Of a DNA stretch of 64,000 bases, positions 48,615 to 60,573 are shown one piece after another. Positions within the stretch are counted from its first letter, which is position 1; the number at the start of each line of letters is the position of its first letter. The notes below the pieces were generated by a model. It was given only the letters and a program-made list of their open reading frames with translations, had not been told where the DNA came from and did no database searches. This DNA is from Leucosporidium creatinivorum. Its lineage: Eukaryota > Basidiomycota > Microbotryomycetes > Leucosporidiales > Leucosporidiaceae. The translations under genes and the position numbers were made by a program. The stretch is taken from NCBI GenBank assembly GCA_001600635.1, contig BCKL01000023.1, forward strand, positions 415,328-479,327, given 5' to 3'.

Positions 48615-50383
48615 TCACTTCTCCAAACTCTCGTCCTGTCCCTCCAGCTCTTCCACGCGCTGGTCCTTGCTTGCCGTCTTCTCCACCTTTTCATGTCTTA
48701 CGAGCGCTACCTGCTGCACCCTCGAACCGACCATGTCCTCTCGTAATCGTGGCAGGGAAAGTGTCGGCCCATCTGATGCCTCGGCGCTGGAACGGCGAGG
48801 TGGAGGGAGTCCTTGCCATGCGAGGACCACTTGCACGGCCATGGCCATAGCGAGGGGGACGCTTGCACTCCATGCGGGAAGGAAGAGGCATGCCTCGAGT
48901 CTGGAAAGCAGCAGAGGATTGTCAGCTCGGCGAAAGGGGGAAGGCAAGGCAAGCGCCGAACCTCGACCAATTGATGTTTTGAGACTGTTTGAAAATGGTG
49001 GCGGTCCACATTGATGTAACAAAGACGCTGGAGCTCCATAGGAAGACACCCACGGCGTCCTGCAGGGGGAAGACGAGGTGAGCAAAAACGTCAGAGCAGA
49101 GCCAACGCCGAGCTCCAAACGACTCACCACCAGAAAGCTGTGCTCGATTGCCTTCATCTCTTTACGCCGTTGAGCAGTAGGGTTGCTAGCTCCTGATACT
49201 CCCGACGAGTCCGTGTCGCCTCCAGACGTAGAGAGGCCGCCCATCTCGAGAGTTTCCTTTGCTTGCCGGCGGAGGATGAGCCATATGAAGATTGCGGATA
49301 CATTGAGGATGATGACGGGGAGGGGACAGGCAGCGAAAACGAATAGAAGGGCTGGGAACTTGCTGTTCAACATGGCGAGAGAGATCAGCAAGGTCCGGCG
49401 GCAGGCAAGCAACTTGAAAGCTCGGCGATCGTACTCGAAGTAATTCGAAGCTGCACTGCCGTACGCTCCAGCGAGAGGTCCGAGCTCCGACAGTACAGTG
49501 GGGTCGAAGGTCCCGTCGTAGCTCCGCCCGAGGTCCTCAAGCAAGGCGAAGAGCGCCGTGGTAGCGTGATAAAACCGGACGTTCAAGGTTCGGGCGTAAA
49601 GAGCAAGGCCCTGTAGCGAAAAAAGAGGGTCAGTGTGTACTCGCTGTGGCTTCCTGAAATCCAAGCCTACAAGAGTGGCAGCTCCGCCAGTGACAAGGCC
49701 TCCTAGGAGGATGGCGTTGGAGAAAAAGGGAGAGAGGTGGAACCTGCGATCGCCGTCGACCAGAAGATACGTCTGGAAGTTGCAGCAGCTGGACATGGTA
49801 TGGTCAGAACCAGTTTCCCTATCTTGGGTGACACGTCGAGTGCCCACCTGTATGTCCAGCCGCCGACGAAGGTGAGGATCCACTGTCGCCGAAGCCGAAA
49901 ATCAGCGCCGAGCACCAGCTTGTCAGGCTGAGGAGGCAGGCCTCACATAGCTGTTCATGTAGGCGTTGAAGGCAAAAGCATCCAGAGTGGTACCCACGAC
50001 GTATCGCCACCCGGCTCGCAAAGCCAGCCCGATGGGTATTGAGAGAGAAAGAACGCCGACGCAGAGGAGCGGCGTTCGGGCGCCGACGATGTAGCTGCGA
50101 GGTCGAAAGATCAGATGCGGACTCTAGTCTAGTGCAAGGGATAAACTTACCTTCCCGCCGGTCGCCTGACTCGCTTGAAAAGGAAGACCCGCTCATTCTG
50201 CCGCCTCATTTTTGCGACATGTAGGGCGAACAGCAGCGTCGCTAGTATTGGTAGTGCTGCAGTGAAGACGCCGAGGATGATTATGCGAGCCTGAAAGCCT
50301 GGAGAAGGGAAATAAGATGGCCGGAAGAGCGATCGGTAGAAGGGGTAAGGGTTGACGCCCGCTGGGGGGACCGGGAGAGACAT
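48615..50383 (-). CDS. Orphan membrane protein with seven predicted transmembrane helices
   Basis: The start ATG is at 50383 (MSLPVPPAGVNPYPF) and the stop TGA at 48615-48617, with about seven exons. I see seven hydrophobic helices in order: IIILGVFTAALPILATLLF; LLCVGVLSLSIPIGLAL; ILTFVGGWTY region; NAILLGGLVTGGAATLVGL; FPALLFVFAACPLPVIILN extended by SAIFIWLIL; VGVFLWSSSVFVTSMW; ACLFLPAWSASVPLAMAMAV. Helix 1 is followed by a strongly basic loop (KMRRQNERVFLFKRVRRP), so the N-terminus should face out. A long hydrophilic loop with Ser/Gly (GGLSTSGGDTDSSGVSG) precedes helix 6, and the tail is charged. The topology resembles a fungal heptahelical receptor, but I found no Ste3, Git3/Gpr1 or Pth11 signature. 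Function unknown. Confidence 0.65.
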
Positions 50384-51013
50384 GCAAATGGCGCCGTAGT
50401 AGATGCGAGCGTATGTTGCACTCTTCCGCAGAGAACAGCGGCGCCCTCAGCGTCGTAGCTGGGCGGGAAGGCCGAGAGAGAGGGGAGGAGGCTTGCGCGG
50501 CCCTGCCTGAGCGCGCTGGTGTCGAGGGGAGACGTGCAGAAGCGAATGGTAGAAGGACAAGCAGCGAGAGAAGAGTGGAGGATCATCAGACTCTGGAAGT
50601 GGTCGAGGAGACAGAAGCGGCAAGTAAGGGAGCGACTCCGATTTCCCTGACGACGAGTCGAGACCGCGCCCTGTACGAAAGATCGCCGTCCGAGGCTGTG
50701 ATAGTGAGTGAAGAGAGTACACGACTATGTCCACTCTTTCCTGTTGATAGTGAGTGAGGAGAGTACACGACTATGTCCAACCAGGTTGGTGACCAAGCCG
50801 GCGCCAGCTCGACCTTACGAACCTCGAATCCATCTCGGCGTTCGTTCAGCTCGGCAATCTCGTTTCGCTCTCTTCTCGGCCACGAAAGCTGATTGCGGTG
50901 CGGTTGAACACTCTGTTGCAAACGATGCGGTTGAACACTATACTAAGTCACAAATTGGGGAAGTAAAACAATGTGGGTGGGTTGGAAGCTCGGGGGACGA
51001 CCTTCTTATCTTT
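50384..51013. other. Intergenic region with a short direct repeat
   Basis: 630 bp between the orphan membrane-protein start and the SHMT stop. It contains the promoter of the former, a 33-bp direct repeat at 50701/50747, and no supported gene. Confidence 0.5.
50701..50779. repeat. 33-bp direct repeat (two copies, 46-bp period)
   Basis: Positions 50701-50733 and 50747-50779 are identical except for one A/G difference. Both begin ATAGTGAGTGA and end CGACTATGTCCA. Confidence 0.95.
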
Positions 51014-53337
51014 TTAGGCCTCAACGCGCTTGATGGTGGCCGAGTCGGGGACACCGGGGAGAGGGAACTTCTCGGCGAAGGTGTTGACATCCTTGGAGAG
51101 CTGCTGGAGAGCCTTGCGCGACTCGCCCTCGCCCTCGGTGACGCACTTGACGAAGTCGACGAGCTTCTTCGAGCCGGACTCCTCCTGAGCCTGGAGCTGT
51201 TGGATGGGAGCGCGGGATGTCAGTGATGTGCGACCAGAGAAGCAAGCGAAAACAAGACTAACAGCGATCTGAACAGCGCGGTGAAGGAACTCGGCGACAA
51301 CCTCCATCTCGGGCTCCTTCATACTCCTCGAGGTGAGGGCGTTGGTGCCGACACGAACTCCTCCGGGAACCATGGCCGACTTGTCGCCGGGAACCGAGTT
51401 CTTGTTGAGGGTGATGTGAGCGAGGTCGCAGATCTTCTCAATCTTGGATCCCGAGAGGCCGAGGGGACGGAGATCCCAGAGGACGAGGTGGTTGTCCGAG
51501 CCGTCGGTCTGGAGCTTGTAGTCGTGCGAGACGAGGACCTTGGCGATGGCCTGTAGAAGAGAGGGGGATGTGAGTTGACGGATCAGGCGAGTCGAGCTGC
51601 AAGGTAACGGACCTTGGTGTTGGCGATGATCTGGGCGGCGTAGTCGCGGAAAGCCTGGGTGTTGACCTGCTTGAGAGCAACAGCAACACCGGCGATGGTC
51701 TGCAATTGTTAAGGGAGGTTCAGCGAGAGAGCTACGACTTGGCAGCTCGAGGCGAGCTCACGTTGTTGTGGGGTCCTCCCTGGCAAGCGGGGAAGACGGC
51801 ATCGTTGATGCGCTTCTCAATGTCGTTCTCCTTGGTCTTGTTGAAGAAGATGAGTCCAGCACGGGGTCCACGGAGGGTCTTGTGGCTGTTGCGAGAGTGA
51901 AAGGGTCAGCTTTCGCTCTCGGCGAAGACGACAAGTTGGATTCGAGAGACGTACGTGGTAGTGCAGACGATGTCGCAGTACTTGAAGGGATCGTTCTGGA
52001 CCTGAGCGGCAACGAGTCCCGAGATGTGGGCCATGTCCATCCTGGTAGCGCAACGAATTAGCTCGGCTCGGTCGAAGCTCAACAACTTGAAGCTCACATG
52101 AGGTAGGAGCCGTTCATGTCGGCGATCTTGCGAAGGCGGGCGTAGTCAAAGTCCCTGGGGTAAGCGGAAGCACCGCAGATGAGGATCCTGGGCTTGAAGA
52201 GGAAGGCGTTCTTCTCGAGGGCATCGTAGTCGATGAGGCCGGTGGCGGGGTCGACCTGGTAAGGGAGGGACTGGAAGTAGATGGAGGAAGCCGAGATGTT
52301 GCGCTTGGGAGTGAAAGCACCGTGGGTACTGTATCGGAGTAGAGATTTAGCTGCCTGACCGAGCCAAGGCGAAGTCCGAGCCGGCTCACAGGTGACCTCC
52401 GTCGGCAAGACCGAGACCCATGATGCGCTCCTGGGGCTGGATGAGAGCAGTGAAGGCGGCAAAGTTGGCGGTGGATCCAGAGCTGTAGTTAAGTAGAGGG
52501 ATCAGCTCGGATCTTGAGTGAGCCGAAGGAAGCGCGTCGCGAAACTCACTAGGGCTGAACGTTGACTCCCCACTCGGCACTGTTGAGGTGGAAGGCATCG
52601 AGGGCACGGTTCTGGCAGAGGACCTCAAGCTCATCGACGACCTCGTTTCCTGTGGAGCATCAAAGGTTAGCTCGGAGCGCTGCGATCTCGAGAAGTGAGA
52701 AGCGCACCTCCGTAGTAGCGAGCTCCGGGGAGTCCCTCAGAGTACCTGTTGAATATGGCGGGTCAGCGAGAAAGTTCTGGAACTACGTCTTGAACAAAAT
52801 GGGCCCACTTGTTGGTAAACATGGAGCCGTTGGCCTCCATGACGGCGAGCGAGGTCAAGTTCTCACTGGCGATGAGCTCGAGACCGCGGAACTGCCTGTA
52901 GGTCTGTTTTTGGATAGGGTAAGAAGTTAGATACTGTATCGACCCGCGCCAACAGCTTTGCTGCACCACACCAACATCTCTCCTGCGGCTCAGGAGAAAT
53001 GCGGAGAGGCGCGGATTGACTCACCTCACGGTCGATGAGAGCCTGAACCTCGGGATCAGCCTGGGCGAGCGACGTGTAGAGGTCGGCATTCTGAGGTAGG
53101 AGTGTAGATGGGTCAGCTAGATGCAATAAGACGAGACACGGTGGCGCCCGAGGTTTTTGGGAAAAAAGCTGGGGGAGAGCCAGCTGGCAGTGGACGCACA
53201 AAGTCCTTGGGGATGGGAATGGAAGGGGCCGACATTTTGCTGGTAGTGAGGCTGAAAGGGCGAGTAAAAGTAGCTGTAGTAGAGCGAGAGGCGAGGCGAG
53301 GGAGGGAAGAAGAAAGAGAGCGAAGTGCGGATTGCAT
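51014..53337 (-). CDS. SHM1: Serine hydroxymethyltransferase (possible dual mitochondrial/cytosolic forms)
   Basis: The stop TAA is at 51014-51016; there are about 12 exons. The PLP enzyme converts serine and tetrahydrofolate to glycine and 5,10-methylene-THF. Landmarks: [84 protein letters not shown] and [18 protein letters not shown], where the Lys of THK binds PLP. The C-terminus has [14 protein letters not shown]. Two in-frame starts occur in exon 1 (53337-53200). ATG 53337 gives [20 protein letters not shown]..., an Arg/Ser-rich, acid-free presequence. ATG 53235 gives [12 protein letters not shown], a typical cytosolic start. I annotate the longer form. It lies divergent from GRC3 with only ~227 bp between. 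Confidence 0.95.
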
Positions 53338-53564
53338 CGAAGGGGGAGGAGCCGAAGGGGAGGAGAGAGTCCGAGACTTTTGAACGGATGGAGACAGCGG
53401 CGGCAGTTGAAATTCGAATTAAAAGCGAGTTTAGTAGTCGAATTGAGTTTCTAATGGAAATTCCAAGGGCGAGGTTGGAAAGGGAGAAAGAAAGGCTGGA
53501 CACTTGTGCACTTCGCTTTTCTACCGGGTTTGAATTCCTGCCTTTTACTGACTGGTCGACTCTT

Positions 53565-56370
53565 ATGGCAAGGGACCAACAACCACCGGCTCAACCTTAC
53601 AAGCGTACCAGATCAGACTCGCCTCCCCTTCTACCACCCTCTACCTTGCTACAGGACGACTCCAACATGAGCGCAAGCCCTCCTCCCCTCTCGGCGAAGG
53701 CCGCTCGCAACGCAGCCATAGCAGCTCAGGCTCTCATCCTCGACCCTCCTATCCGTGCACTCGACTCGGACAACGAATCCCAGGACGACGAAGAGCTACA
53801 GCAAGTCCTAGCAGACGCGCTCGCCGACCCGCAAGAGCTGCAACAAGACGCGCCCGCCAAACTCAAGCGACCAAGAGGAGCAAAGCCTACCAAGGGCAAG
53901 GGAGCAGGGCGATACTTTGCTGGTACAGCGGATGAAGATTCGGAGCGCCCTTCTACCCGACCGACTTCGGGAGCGAGCACCGAGATGGAGGTGGAGGGAG
54001 GAGAGACCTTTGAGGAGGCGGCGAGGACGACGGGCAAGGGCAAGCTGGGCAGGGGCAAGAGGCAGAGGAGGGAGAAGAGGTGTGTACTAGGCTGGCTGTG
54101 CTCTCCGGTCCCTGTAGCTGACCTCTGGCGGATCTCACAGCGCTTTCCTCGATCCAGTCTGCTCCTCCTCTTTTTCGCCGAGCGCTGGCATCAGTGCTTT
54201 CCGCGTGTCGCTACACGGTACTGAAGGAGAGCAACGCAGTGCAGCACTCTTCTGCCTCACGCCCGGCGAGGTAAGCTCTTTTCCCTTGCGCTAGAAAGGG
54301 AGCTCGGCTGATCCCCTCCTTTCTCAGACCCTCATCATCCACGGCAGCTACAAGCTCACTCCCATCTTCGGCTCCTCCTCCATTCTCGGATCCATCCTTA
54401 CCCCCCCTCCCTCTGACGCCACTTCGATCTCGCTGACCGCCGCCCTCGCAACCTCCCACCGAGTCTTTTCCCCCTCCTCACACCCTCTTCCTCCTCTCGA
54501 AGCTCTGCCACCCTCCTTCGCCTCTTCCTCGACTTCGCCCTCGACTCTGAGTCTACCAGACGGGACTTCCATCGACCTTGCAGCTTTCTCGTCGGTGGTG
54601 CTTGTTGAGGAGCTCGGCGCCGAGATTGAGGGAGTCGAAACGGTGCTCAGGAGCAGCGGCATGGGGTGCGGAAACGCTATGTGGCAAGTGGAGGAAGCTA
54701 GCAGCAGATTCGAGCACTGGGGAGGTGCAGGTTGGCGATTAGTGAGTCTGTTCTCCGGCGGCGCGAGAGCCGAGCTGATCCTCTCGTCCCGACAGATCCT
54801 CGATCCTACGCCGTCTTTGACTTCACTTCGGCCACTCGAGTCATGGGAGTCGACATTGGCATCATTCGGCCCTCGTGGACGACCAGCGACTCGGCCTCTC
54901 GACGACGATGACGAGGAGGAAGAGGAAGAGCAGGAGCTCGCTGGCGGCGCCGAGCGCCTCGTGCTGCTCGTCGAAGGTCCGAAACGAGTCGGAAAAAGTA
55001 CCTTCACCAAGCTACTACTCAATCGTCTGCTATCTCGGTGAGTTTGGCTGCATTTGCCTCTTCGTTCAGCTCGCTGACGTTTGCTCGCCGCACAGCTACG
55101 AGACGGTCGCCTACCTCGACACGGATCTCGGTCAACCCGAGTTCACTACTCCTGGCTTCGTGTCGCTGAACGTTTTGCGCGATCCTGTACTCGGTACGCC
55201 TTCTCTCTCCCCCTCGTCAAAGCCCTCCGCTCACCTCGCCTCCCTCCCACAGGCCCTTCCTTCACCCATCTCTCTCTTCCCATCTCCTCGCACTTCCTCG
55301 GCACCACCTCACCCGCATCCGATCCCTCCGCCTACCTCGCCGCCGTCTCCTCCCTCCTCGCCACCTTCAGCCTCGACGTCGAGTACCCCCTCACCGATGA
55401 GGGTCCTCGCCGAAGGGGCGCCGCTGCCTCCTCCTCTCGCAGCTCGAGCAAGATTCGCGACCGAGTACCCCTCATCATCAACACGCAAGGATGGGTCAAG
55501 GGTCTCGGTGCAGATCTGCTCGCTAAGCTCAAGGCAGAAGCGAGGCCGACTCAGGTCGTTTCGTTCGAGCCTGCCGCCGAGGAGGGCGCTGAGGGAGCTT
55601 GGTCCGGTCAGGAGCAGATGGTGCCACCACCAAACGAGTACCAGGATCCGTCATGCCAGGTCATCAGGCTCGTCGGCGCCCCTTCCTCTCCGCTCGACTC
55701 CAAGTGGTCGGCCGCCGACCTTCGCACCCTCGCTCTCATCTCCTACTTCCACGCCGTCTTCCCTCGCGACCCCGCACCATCCGATACACCTCGCACCAAC
55801 ACCTTCCCAAGCTCATGGGACTTCTCCACCCCGCTCGTCGGCCAAACGCCCTTCGCGGTTGACTGGACCGCCTCGCAGAAGCAGATCAAGGGCGTCCATC
55901 TCCTCGACTCGGACGTACCGTACGAACAGGTGCTGTACGCGCTCAATGGAAGCGTTGTAGCTCTGCTGGAGGATACCGAGTCGATCGACCAGCTCGAGGA
56001 GATGCCCCTCGCTGACAACCAGAGCTCGGCGCAGCCTCCAGCTTTCCCGCTCCTCTACTCGCCTCCACCACCCACCACCACTCGCTCCCTCGGTCTCGCC
56101 CTCATTCGCTCCATCGACCCCACCACTCAGACTCTCCATCTCCTCACCCCCGTCCACTCTTCCCACCTTGCTGCTTCGCCCCTCACCCTCGTCAAGGGCG
56201 CCATCGACCTTCCATCGCCTCTGCTGCTCGACTTCAAGGCGGGAGAGATTGAGTTGAATAAGGGTGTTTGTGGGACTGAGTGGAAGGATGTACCGTACTT
56301 GACGGTGGAGGAGGGCGAGCAGGGAAGGAAGAAGGTTAGGAGGAATTTGATGCGGAGGGGGCAGAACTAG
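53565..56370 (+). CDS. GRC3: Polynucleotide 5'-hydroxyl-kinase Grc3
   Basis: Six exons (53565-54079, 54141-54270, 54328-54741, 54796-55037, 55096-55193, 55253-56370) give 838 aa. The N-terminal ~170 residues are disordered and basic (SAKAARNAAIAAQAL, KLKRPRGAKPTKGKG, GKGKLGRGKRQRREKR), fitting nucleolar targeting. TLIIHGSYKLTPIFG opens the family N-terminal domain. The Clp1/Grc3 kinase core has LVEGPKRVGKSTFTKLLLN (P-loop) and YLDTDLGQPEFTTPGFVSL (Walker B-like, catalytic Asp region), then PLIINTQGWVKGLGADLL. The C-terminal part ends GAIDLPSPLLLDF...GTEWKDVPYL. Grc3 phosphorylates the 5'-OH left after ITS2 cleavage by Las1 during 25S rRNA maturation. A later in-frame ATG at 53667 is possible. 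Confidence 0.93.
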
Positions 56371-56703
56371 TGAGGCTGTGTGAAAACCCTAACCCCGCTG
56401 TAGCTATCGAGCGATGGCGTAGTTTCAGCTGCAACTGCGCCTTTCGCACCCCTTCAGAGCCTTGCCAAGCGAGAGGGATGGCGGACCGAGCGAACCTGCG
56501 AAATCGCCGAGACGCTGCAGCCAGTGCACAAAAGGTCGCTGTGGCGGTTCCTACCCAGTCTACGAGTCTCAAAACCCGCCTCTCGCAACCTGCAGTCCAG
56601 TCCGCCAAACTTTAACACCGACCCTTCTTCCCCTTCGCGCGCCCTCTGCGATTTCTTGAGCTCCGACCATAACCTCGTCGCTTCTCTGCTCGACTCTCAG
56701 GCA
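56371..56703. promoter_or_regulatory. Intergenic region upstream of 56704
   Basis: 333 bp between the GRC3 stop and the next plus-strand start. It should hold the GRC3 3' end and the downstream promoter. A pyrimidine-rich leader precedes the ATG. No gene is seen. Confidence 0.4.
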
Positions 56704-58866
56704 ATGCCTGCACATGTAAGCTATGCTCGTCAAATCATACAAAAGGTCCCACTGACGCCCTACTTGATGTACAGCACACGATCCGGCCTTGGGCACCGCC
56801 AGCGTCTGTCTCCTCACCCTCGCCGCCATCATCAGCTTCGGGCGGTCTGGCATCGCGCAGGACTTCGACAGACGATGGACGACTGTCCTTGGAGGTGCTC
56901 GATGTCACCTCCACCGCTGTGGCCCTCTCTGTCTTCACCCCTTCCACTAGCTCCTCGTCGCCCACCAGCGCCGCCGCTGCTCCCTCGTCGTCAACAGCTT
57001 CGCCCTCGGCCGCGCGCTCCGCTCAGCCTACACCAACTCCTGCACCTTCTTCTGCTGCCTCAAAACCTCCCACCATCTCGATCCAGCTCGACCGGCGACC
57101 TTGGCCTCACGTAGCGCACGCTGGCTCTTCTTCGGTCGATTCTCTCACCTCGGCGGGAACAGCACGGAAAGGAGCAGAAACGACCGTGATCGTATACGGG
57201 CTGGATCCGGGCAGGGACTACGAGATCAGCTTGGACGTTGTCGGCGGCGAGGAAGGAGGCGAGGAGCAGCATCATCAGGCTTCTGTCGAGATTGAGACGG
57301 GCGTCGAAGGTCAGTCCCTTTTGCCGTACTGCAGACGAGTCTACTCGGGCTAATCTACTGCTCTGTGTACAGGCTCACGACAGAGCGAGGAACTCGAGTC
57401 AACACCCGCCGACAGCGACTTCGCGACCAACTCGTCTTCGGCGCACGCTGGACCTTCTTCCGCACCCGAGGGACCACCACCACCATACTCGGCATCCCTT
57501 CCTCCTTCCCCTCCCAATGAGTCCCAGCTGCGCGCCCTCCTCAAGAAGATTCGCGCTTCGTCGAAACGCACCGAGTCGGTGCTCAACGCCTCCATCTCTG
57601 CCCTCAAGAAGAGTGTTGAGAAGGGCATGAAGGAGGATCAGAGGGCACGGACGAGGATTGTCAGCTTGGAGGAGGCAATCAGGAAAGCCGAGGAGGGGGA
57701 GAGGGAGTCGCGCACTCGGGAGATGGACGCTTGCGAGGATCGGATCCGGGAGCTCGAAGAGTTGGAGGAAGAGGTCAAGGACGAGCTGGACCGGAGAAAG
57801 AAGGGCAAGGCGCCAGCTCCTCCGCCACCCAAGGTCGAAGTCGAGCCACCACCACCGCCGCTCGAGGCTTCGCAGGAGGATGGCGGCGAGGAGGAGGAAG
57901 CGCACGAGGGTCTCGCCGATTTGGCCAAGGAGCTTGATGCTCTCAACAAGCTCATCGACGAGGCGGAGAAGGAGACGAGGAAGAAAGCCAAGGAGACGCT
58001 TCGAGCTCTGGAGCAGGAGCTGAGTCATCTCGACGCCGAGATTGTGCAGTGAGTTGCGGCGTTCTCTATGCCTCGCTATAGCTTCGCTGACTCAATCTTC
58101 TCACAGAATCGATCGCGAGGAAGCACATCGCTACAACATGGTCGCCGCCGCACATCGTTCGACCGATTCGCTCGACCGAGTTGACCCTTCTCGCGCTCCA
58201 CCACCTCTCCCCGTCCAAGCTGCCCCCAACTCGGGCTTCAACATCCGCTGGCGACGGAATCAAGCCCAAGCTGCCCCTCCCGTCGTCCCTCAGGCTCCTC
58301 CGCAACAAGATCCTCGATCCTTTGGTCGCTTCTTCCGCCGAGCCAGCAACTCTGTCGAGCCCGCGGTTCCCGACGTCAGCAATCCTCCTCCCTTCGCTGC
58401 ACCACCGTCCGATCGCTTCATCGCACAGCAGCAATACGCTCAAGCTCACCAAGCTCTCTGGGCTCCTCCCAATCCTTCCCTCCCTTCCGTCTCCGGCACC
58501 AACCTCGCACCTCGACCTGCTGGCTACGCCGGCTCGCTACGACGACGATCAGGATCGCTCAACTCTGGACCTTCGTCAGCCACCGCCAACAGCTTCTACG
58601 GCAACCCGGCAGCAGCGACGAGTGGTTCGACCACGAGTCTCGGCAAGGGGACTGGCAATCGAGTCGTCTCCCTGCCCATCGCCATTCCTACGCCGCCGGC
58701 CGAGACCGAGGAGAAGAAGGAGAAGGACGGAGGCAAGGAGAGTACGAGTGCTAGCTCGGGTGGCTCGACGATTGGCGCGAGTTGGGGGAGGATAGGGACG
58801 TGGAGCTCGGTCGTGAAGCGGAAGGCCGCGGTCGATGATAAGGGAAAGGAGAAAGATCCGAAATAG
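56704..58866 (+). CDS. Low-complexity protein with fibronectin-III-like strand and coiled coils (AcrB-like?)
   Basis: Four exons (56704-56715, 56775-57309, 57373-58048, 58107-58866) give 660 aa; the first exon encodes only MPAH. After a Ser/Ala/Pro stretch comes ISIQLDRRPWPHVAHAG ... ETTVIVYGLDPGRDYEISLDV, which looks like the end of a fibronectin type III fold (the YGLxPGxxYEI turn). Long coiled coils follow: LRALLKKIRASSKRTESVLN, RTRIVSLEEAIRKAEEGE, IRELEELEEEVKDELDRR, LDALNKLIDEAEKETRKK. The C-terminal 230 residues are disordered and Pro/Gln/Ser-rich. Fungal AcrB-type 'ubiquitination network' proteins combine an FnIII-like domain with coiled coils, so that is a candidate family; I hold it only as a suggestion. 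No enzyme motif is present. Confidence 0.6.
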
Positions 58867-59078
58867 TGAATGGTGGAACCGGACACTCATCTATCCCTAT
58901 CGCTCGAGTCCTCGCGAGCAGCTGTCCTCGCGAAGGCTTGCTCGGTCCTTCGCCTTCCTCGCTCTTTCTCACACTTCCGGTCGCCAGTCACCAGCTAATG
59001 AGGCCCTCTAAATATTAATCTATGATATGGACGAAGCTAAACCGAGTCTACCCTAATCTAAATCACCCCACAACCACG

Positions 59079-60257
59079 TCACGGCTTCTTCGCCGAGGGC
59101 ACGATGAACCACGACACTGCGCTCAACACCCTCACTCCCGCTGCTACACCAAAGGTCCCCGGTGCGCCGATGGTATGTGTCAGGGCTCCTCCGAAGAGTC
59201 CTCCGAGGAAGAGGCCGACGCAGGCAATGAAACGGTGGTCGCGAGTCTTGACGGCCTTCAGCAGGAAGAGCTTCGGGTCGCAAACGAGCTCGACCCAGAC
59301 GGTGGTGAGGACGACGGCGGTTCCAAATTGCGAGTTGATGCGCTGTTAAGGTGTAACAGAGCTTCAGCACGTAATCCGGGTAGCAAAAAGAAGCAAGCTC
59401 GGACGAACCTTGGCGACGATCCCGTGCAGGCCGAGGGAGGCGCTGGCGAATCCAATACCGGCGAGACCGAGAGCCGAGTACCATGATGGTTGTCCACGAC
59501 TTCTGTAAACGTCCCGAAGGCTAATTAGCATAGCCTCGGCGGCGATGGGTAACTCGCTCCCTCGGCCAACTCACGTTGCGAGTGAAGGCTCTCCACTGAA
59601 GTGGATGCACAGAGCGGCGGCCATGACCAGTAGAGCTTGGATGAGGGTTGCTCCAGTCACCCAGACCCTCCTCTTAGGTCCAATCTTGTCTCCAATTCGA
59701 CCGAGACTCGTGCCGAGAAGGAACGAGAGCAGCGAGGTGAGGGCTTGACGGTCGGCGATTTCGAAGCGGAAGTCGCGAGGGTGTGCCGAGAACAGACGAG
59801 CGACGGCGAGGGAGAGTTGTACGAATCCACCGGCTGTGTACGGGAGGAAGATCAGCGAGAGCGGCAAGAGATAGGCGCCGAGATGGCTCACTTTGGAATC
59901 CGGGCCAGATGTAGCATGCCTGTGGGGTGGTAGAACGTCAGATCTATCCTTTCAGAAGGTAGGCGCTCTCCCTAGTCGAGGTAGAAGCCACAAACCGAAA
60001 AGACCGGCGCCGACGTCAGGCCTGCAGAAGGGGCTTCTGATCAGCTACAGGCTCCTCGAAAGCACGATATGACGCTCACCAGTCAATAGACAATATCCAG
60101 CAAACTGCATCAAGGTCTGATCCGCCTGGATCTCCTCCATCGCATAGCTCCAGAGTCGCCGGTGAGGCGGCAGCGCGATTCGTTGCTCCGAGAGGTGTTG
60201 TTCACCATCAGGCAGGGCGTGACCCCTCTCCACCGCTGAAACTGTATCCTGTGCCAT
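59079..60257 (-). CDS. DUF1275 (YoaK-like) multi-pass membrane protein
   Basis: The start ATG is at 60257 (MAQDTVSAVERGHALPDG) and the stop TGA at 59079-59081, with about seven exons, several under 40 nt. The family pattern is an Asp/Gln-containing first helix (IQADQTLMQFAGYCLLTGLTSAPVF) followed by WPGFQTGGFVQLSLAVARLF, the position of the QTGN motif in this family. Further helices: LTSLLSFLLGTSLG, VWVTGATLIQALLVMAAAL, ALGLAGIGFASASLG, FGTAVVLTTVWVELVCDP, IACVGLFLGGLFGGAL and a last helix before VPSAKKP. LGRIGDKIGPKRR is the family's basic inter-helix loop. Function in fungi is not established; bacterial relatives are also uncharacterised. Plasma-membrane location is likely but unproved. Confidence 0.82.
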
Positions 60258-60573
60258 CGCTACTGCTCGTGCGTCTGCTGAAAGTTTGAGTCAAGGTTAG
60301 GATGAACGAGAAAGAAACGCGATGGCGCAAAGGGCGAGATCAAGACAGGCGCAGGCGCTCGAAAACGGCTGTGAACGGCAGCAGCGGAATGGCCCCGGCC
60401 GAGGGTGAGAGGGTGCAGAATGGCAGGAAGAGGTGTACTGTAGGTGTATGAGCCAATTGAGCTTGGTCTCAGCCCCTCGGTCGACTCTCGGTCCTCTCCC
60501 TTGCCTCTCGTCGCTCGACCGAGCTCGGCGATTCTACAAAAAAAGGTAGATACTGCACAGACGGGATAGTCTA
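60258..60573. promoter_or_regulatory. Intergenic region
   Basis: 316 bp between the DUF1275 gene start and the UBC6 stop, both minus strand. It should contain the DUF1275 promoter. No gene or repeat is seen. Confidence 0.4.

Noticed and set aside
48615-50383. Ste3-type pheromone receptor and a mating-type locus
   Set aside because: No Ste3 signature in the helices, and no short CaaX-ending pheromone ORF was found nearby. The seven-helix count alone is not enough.
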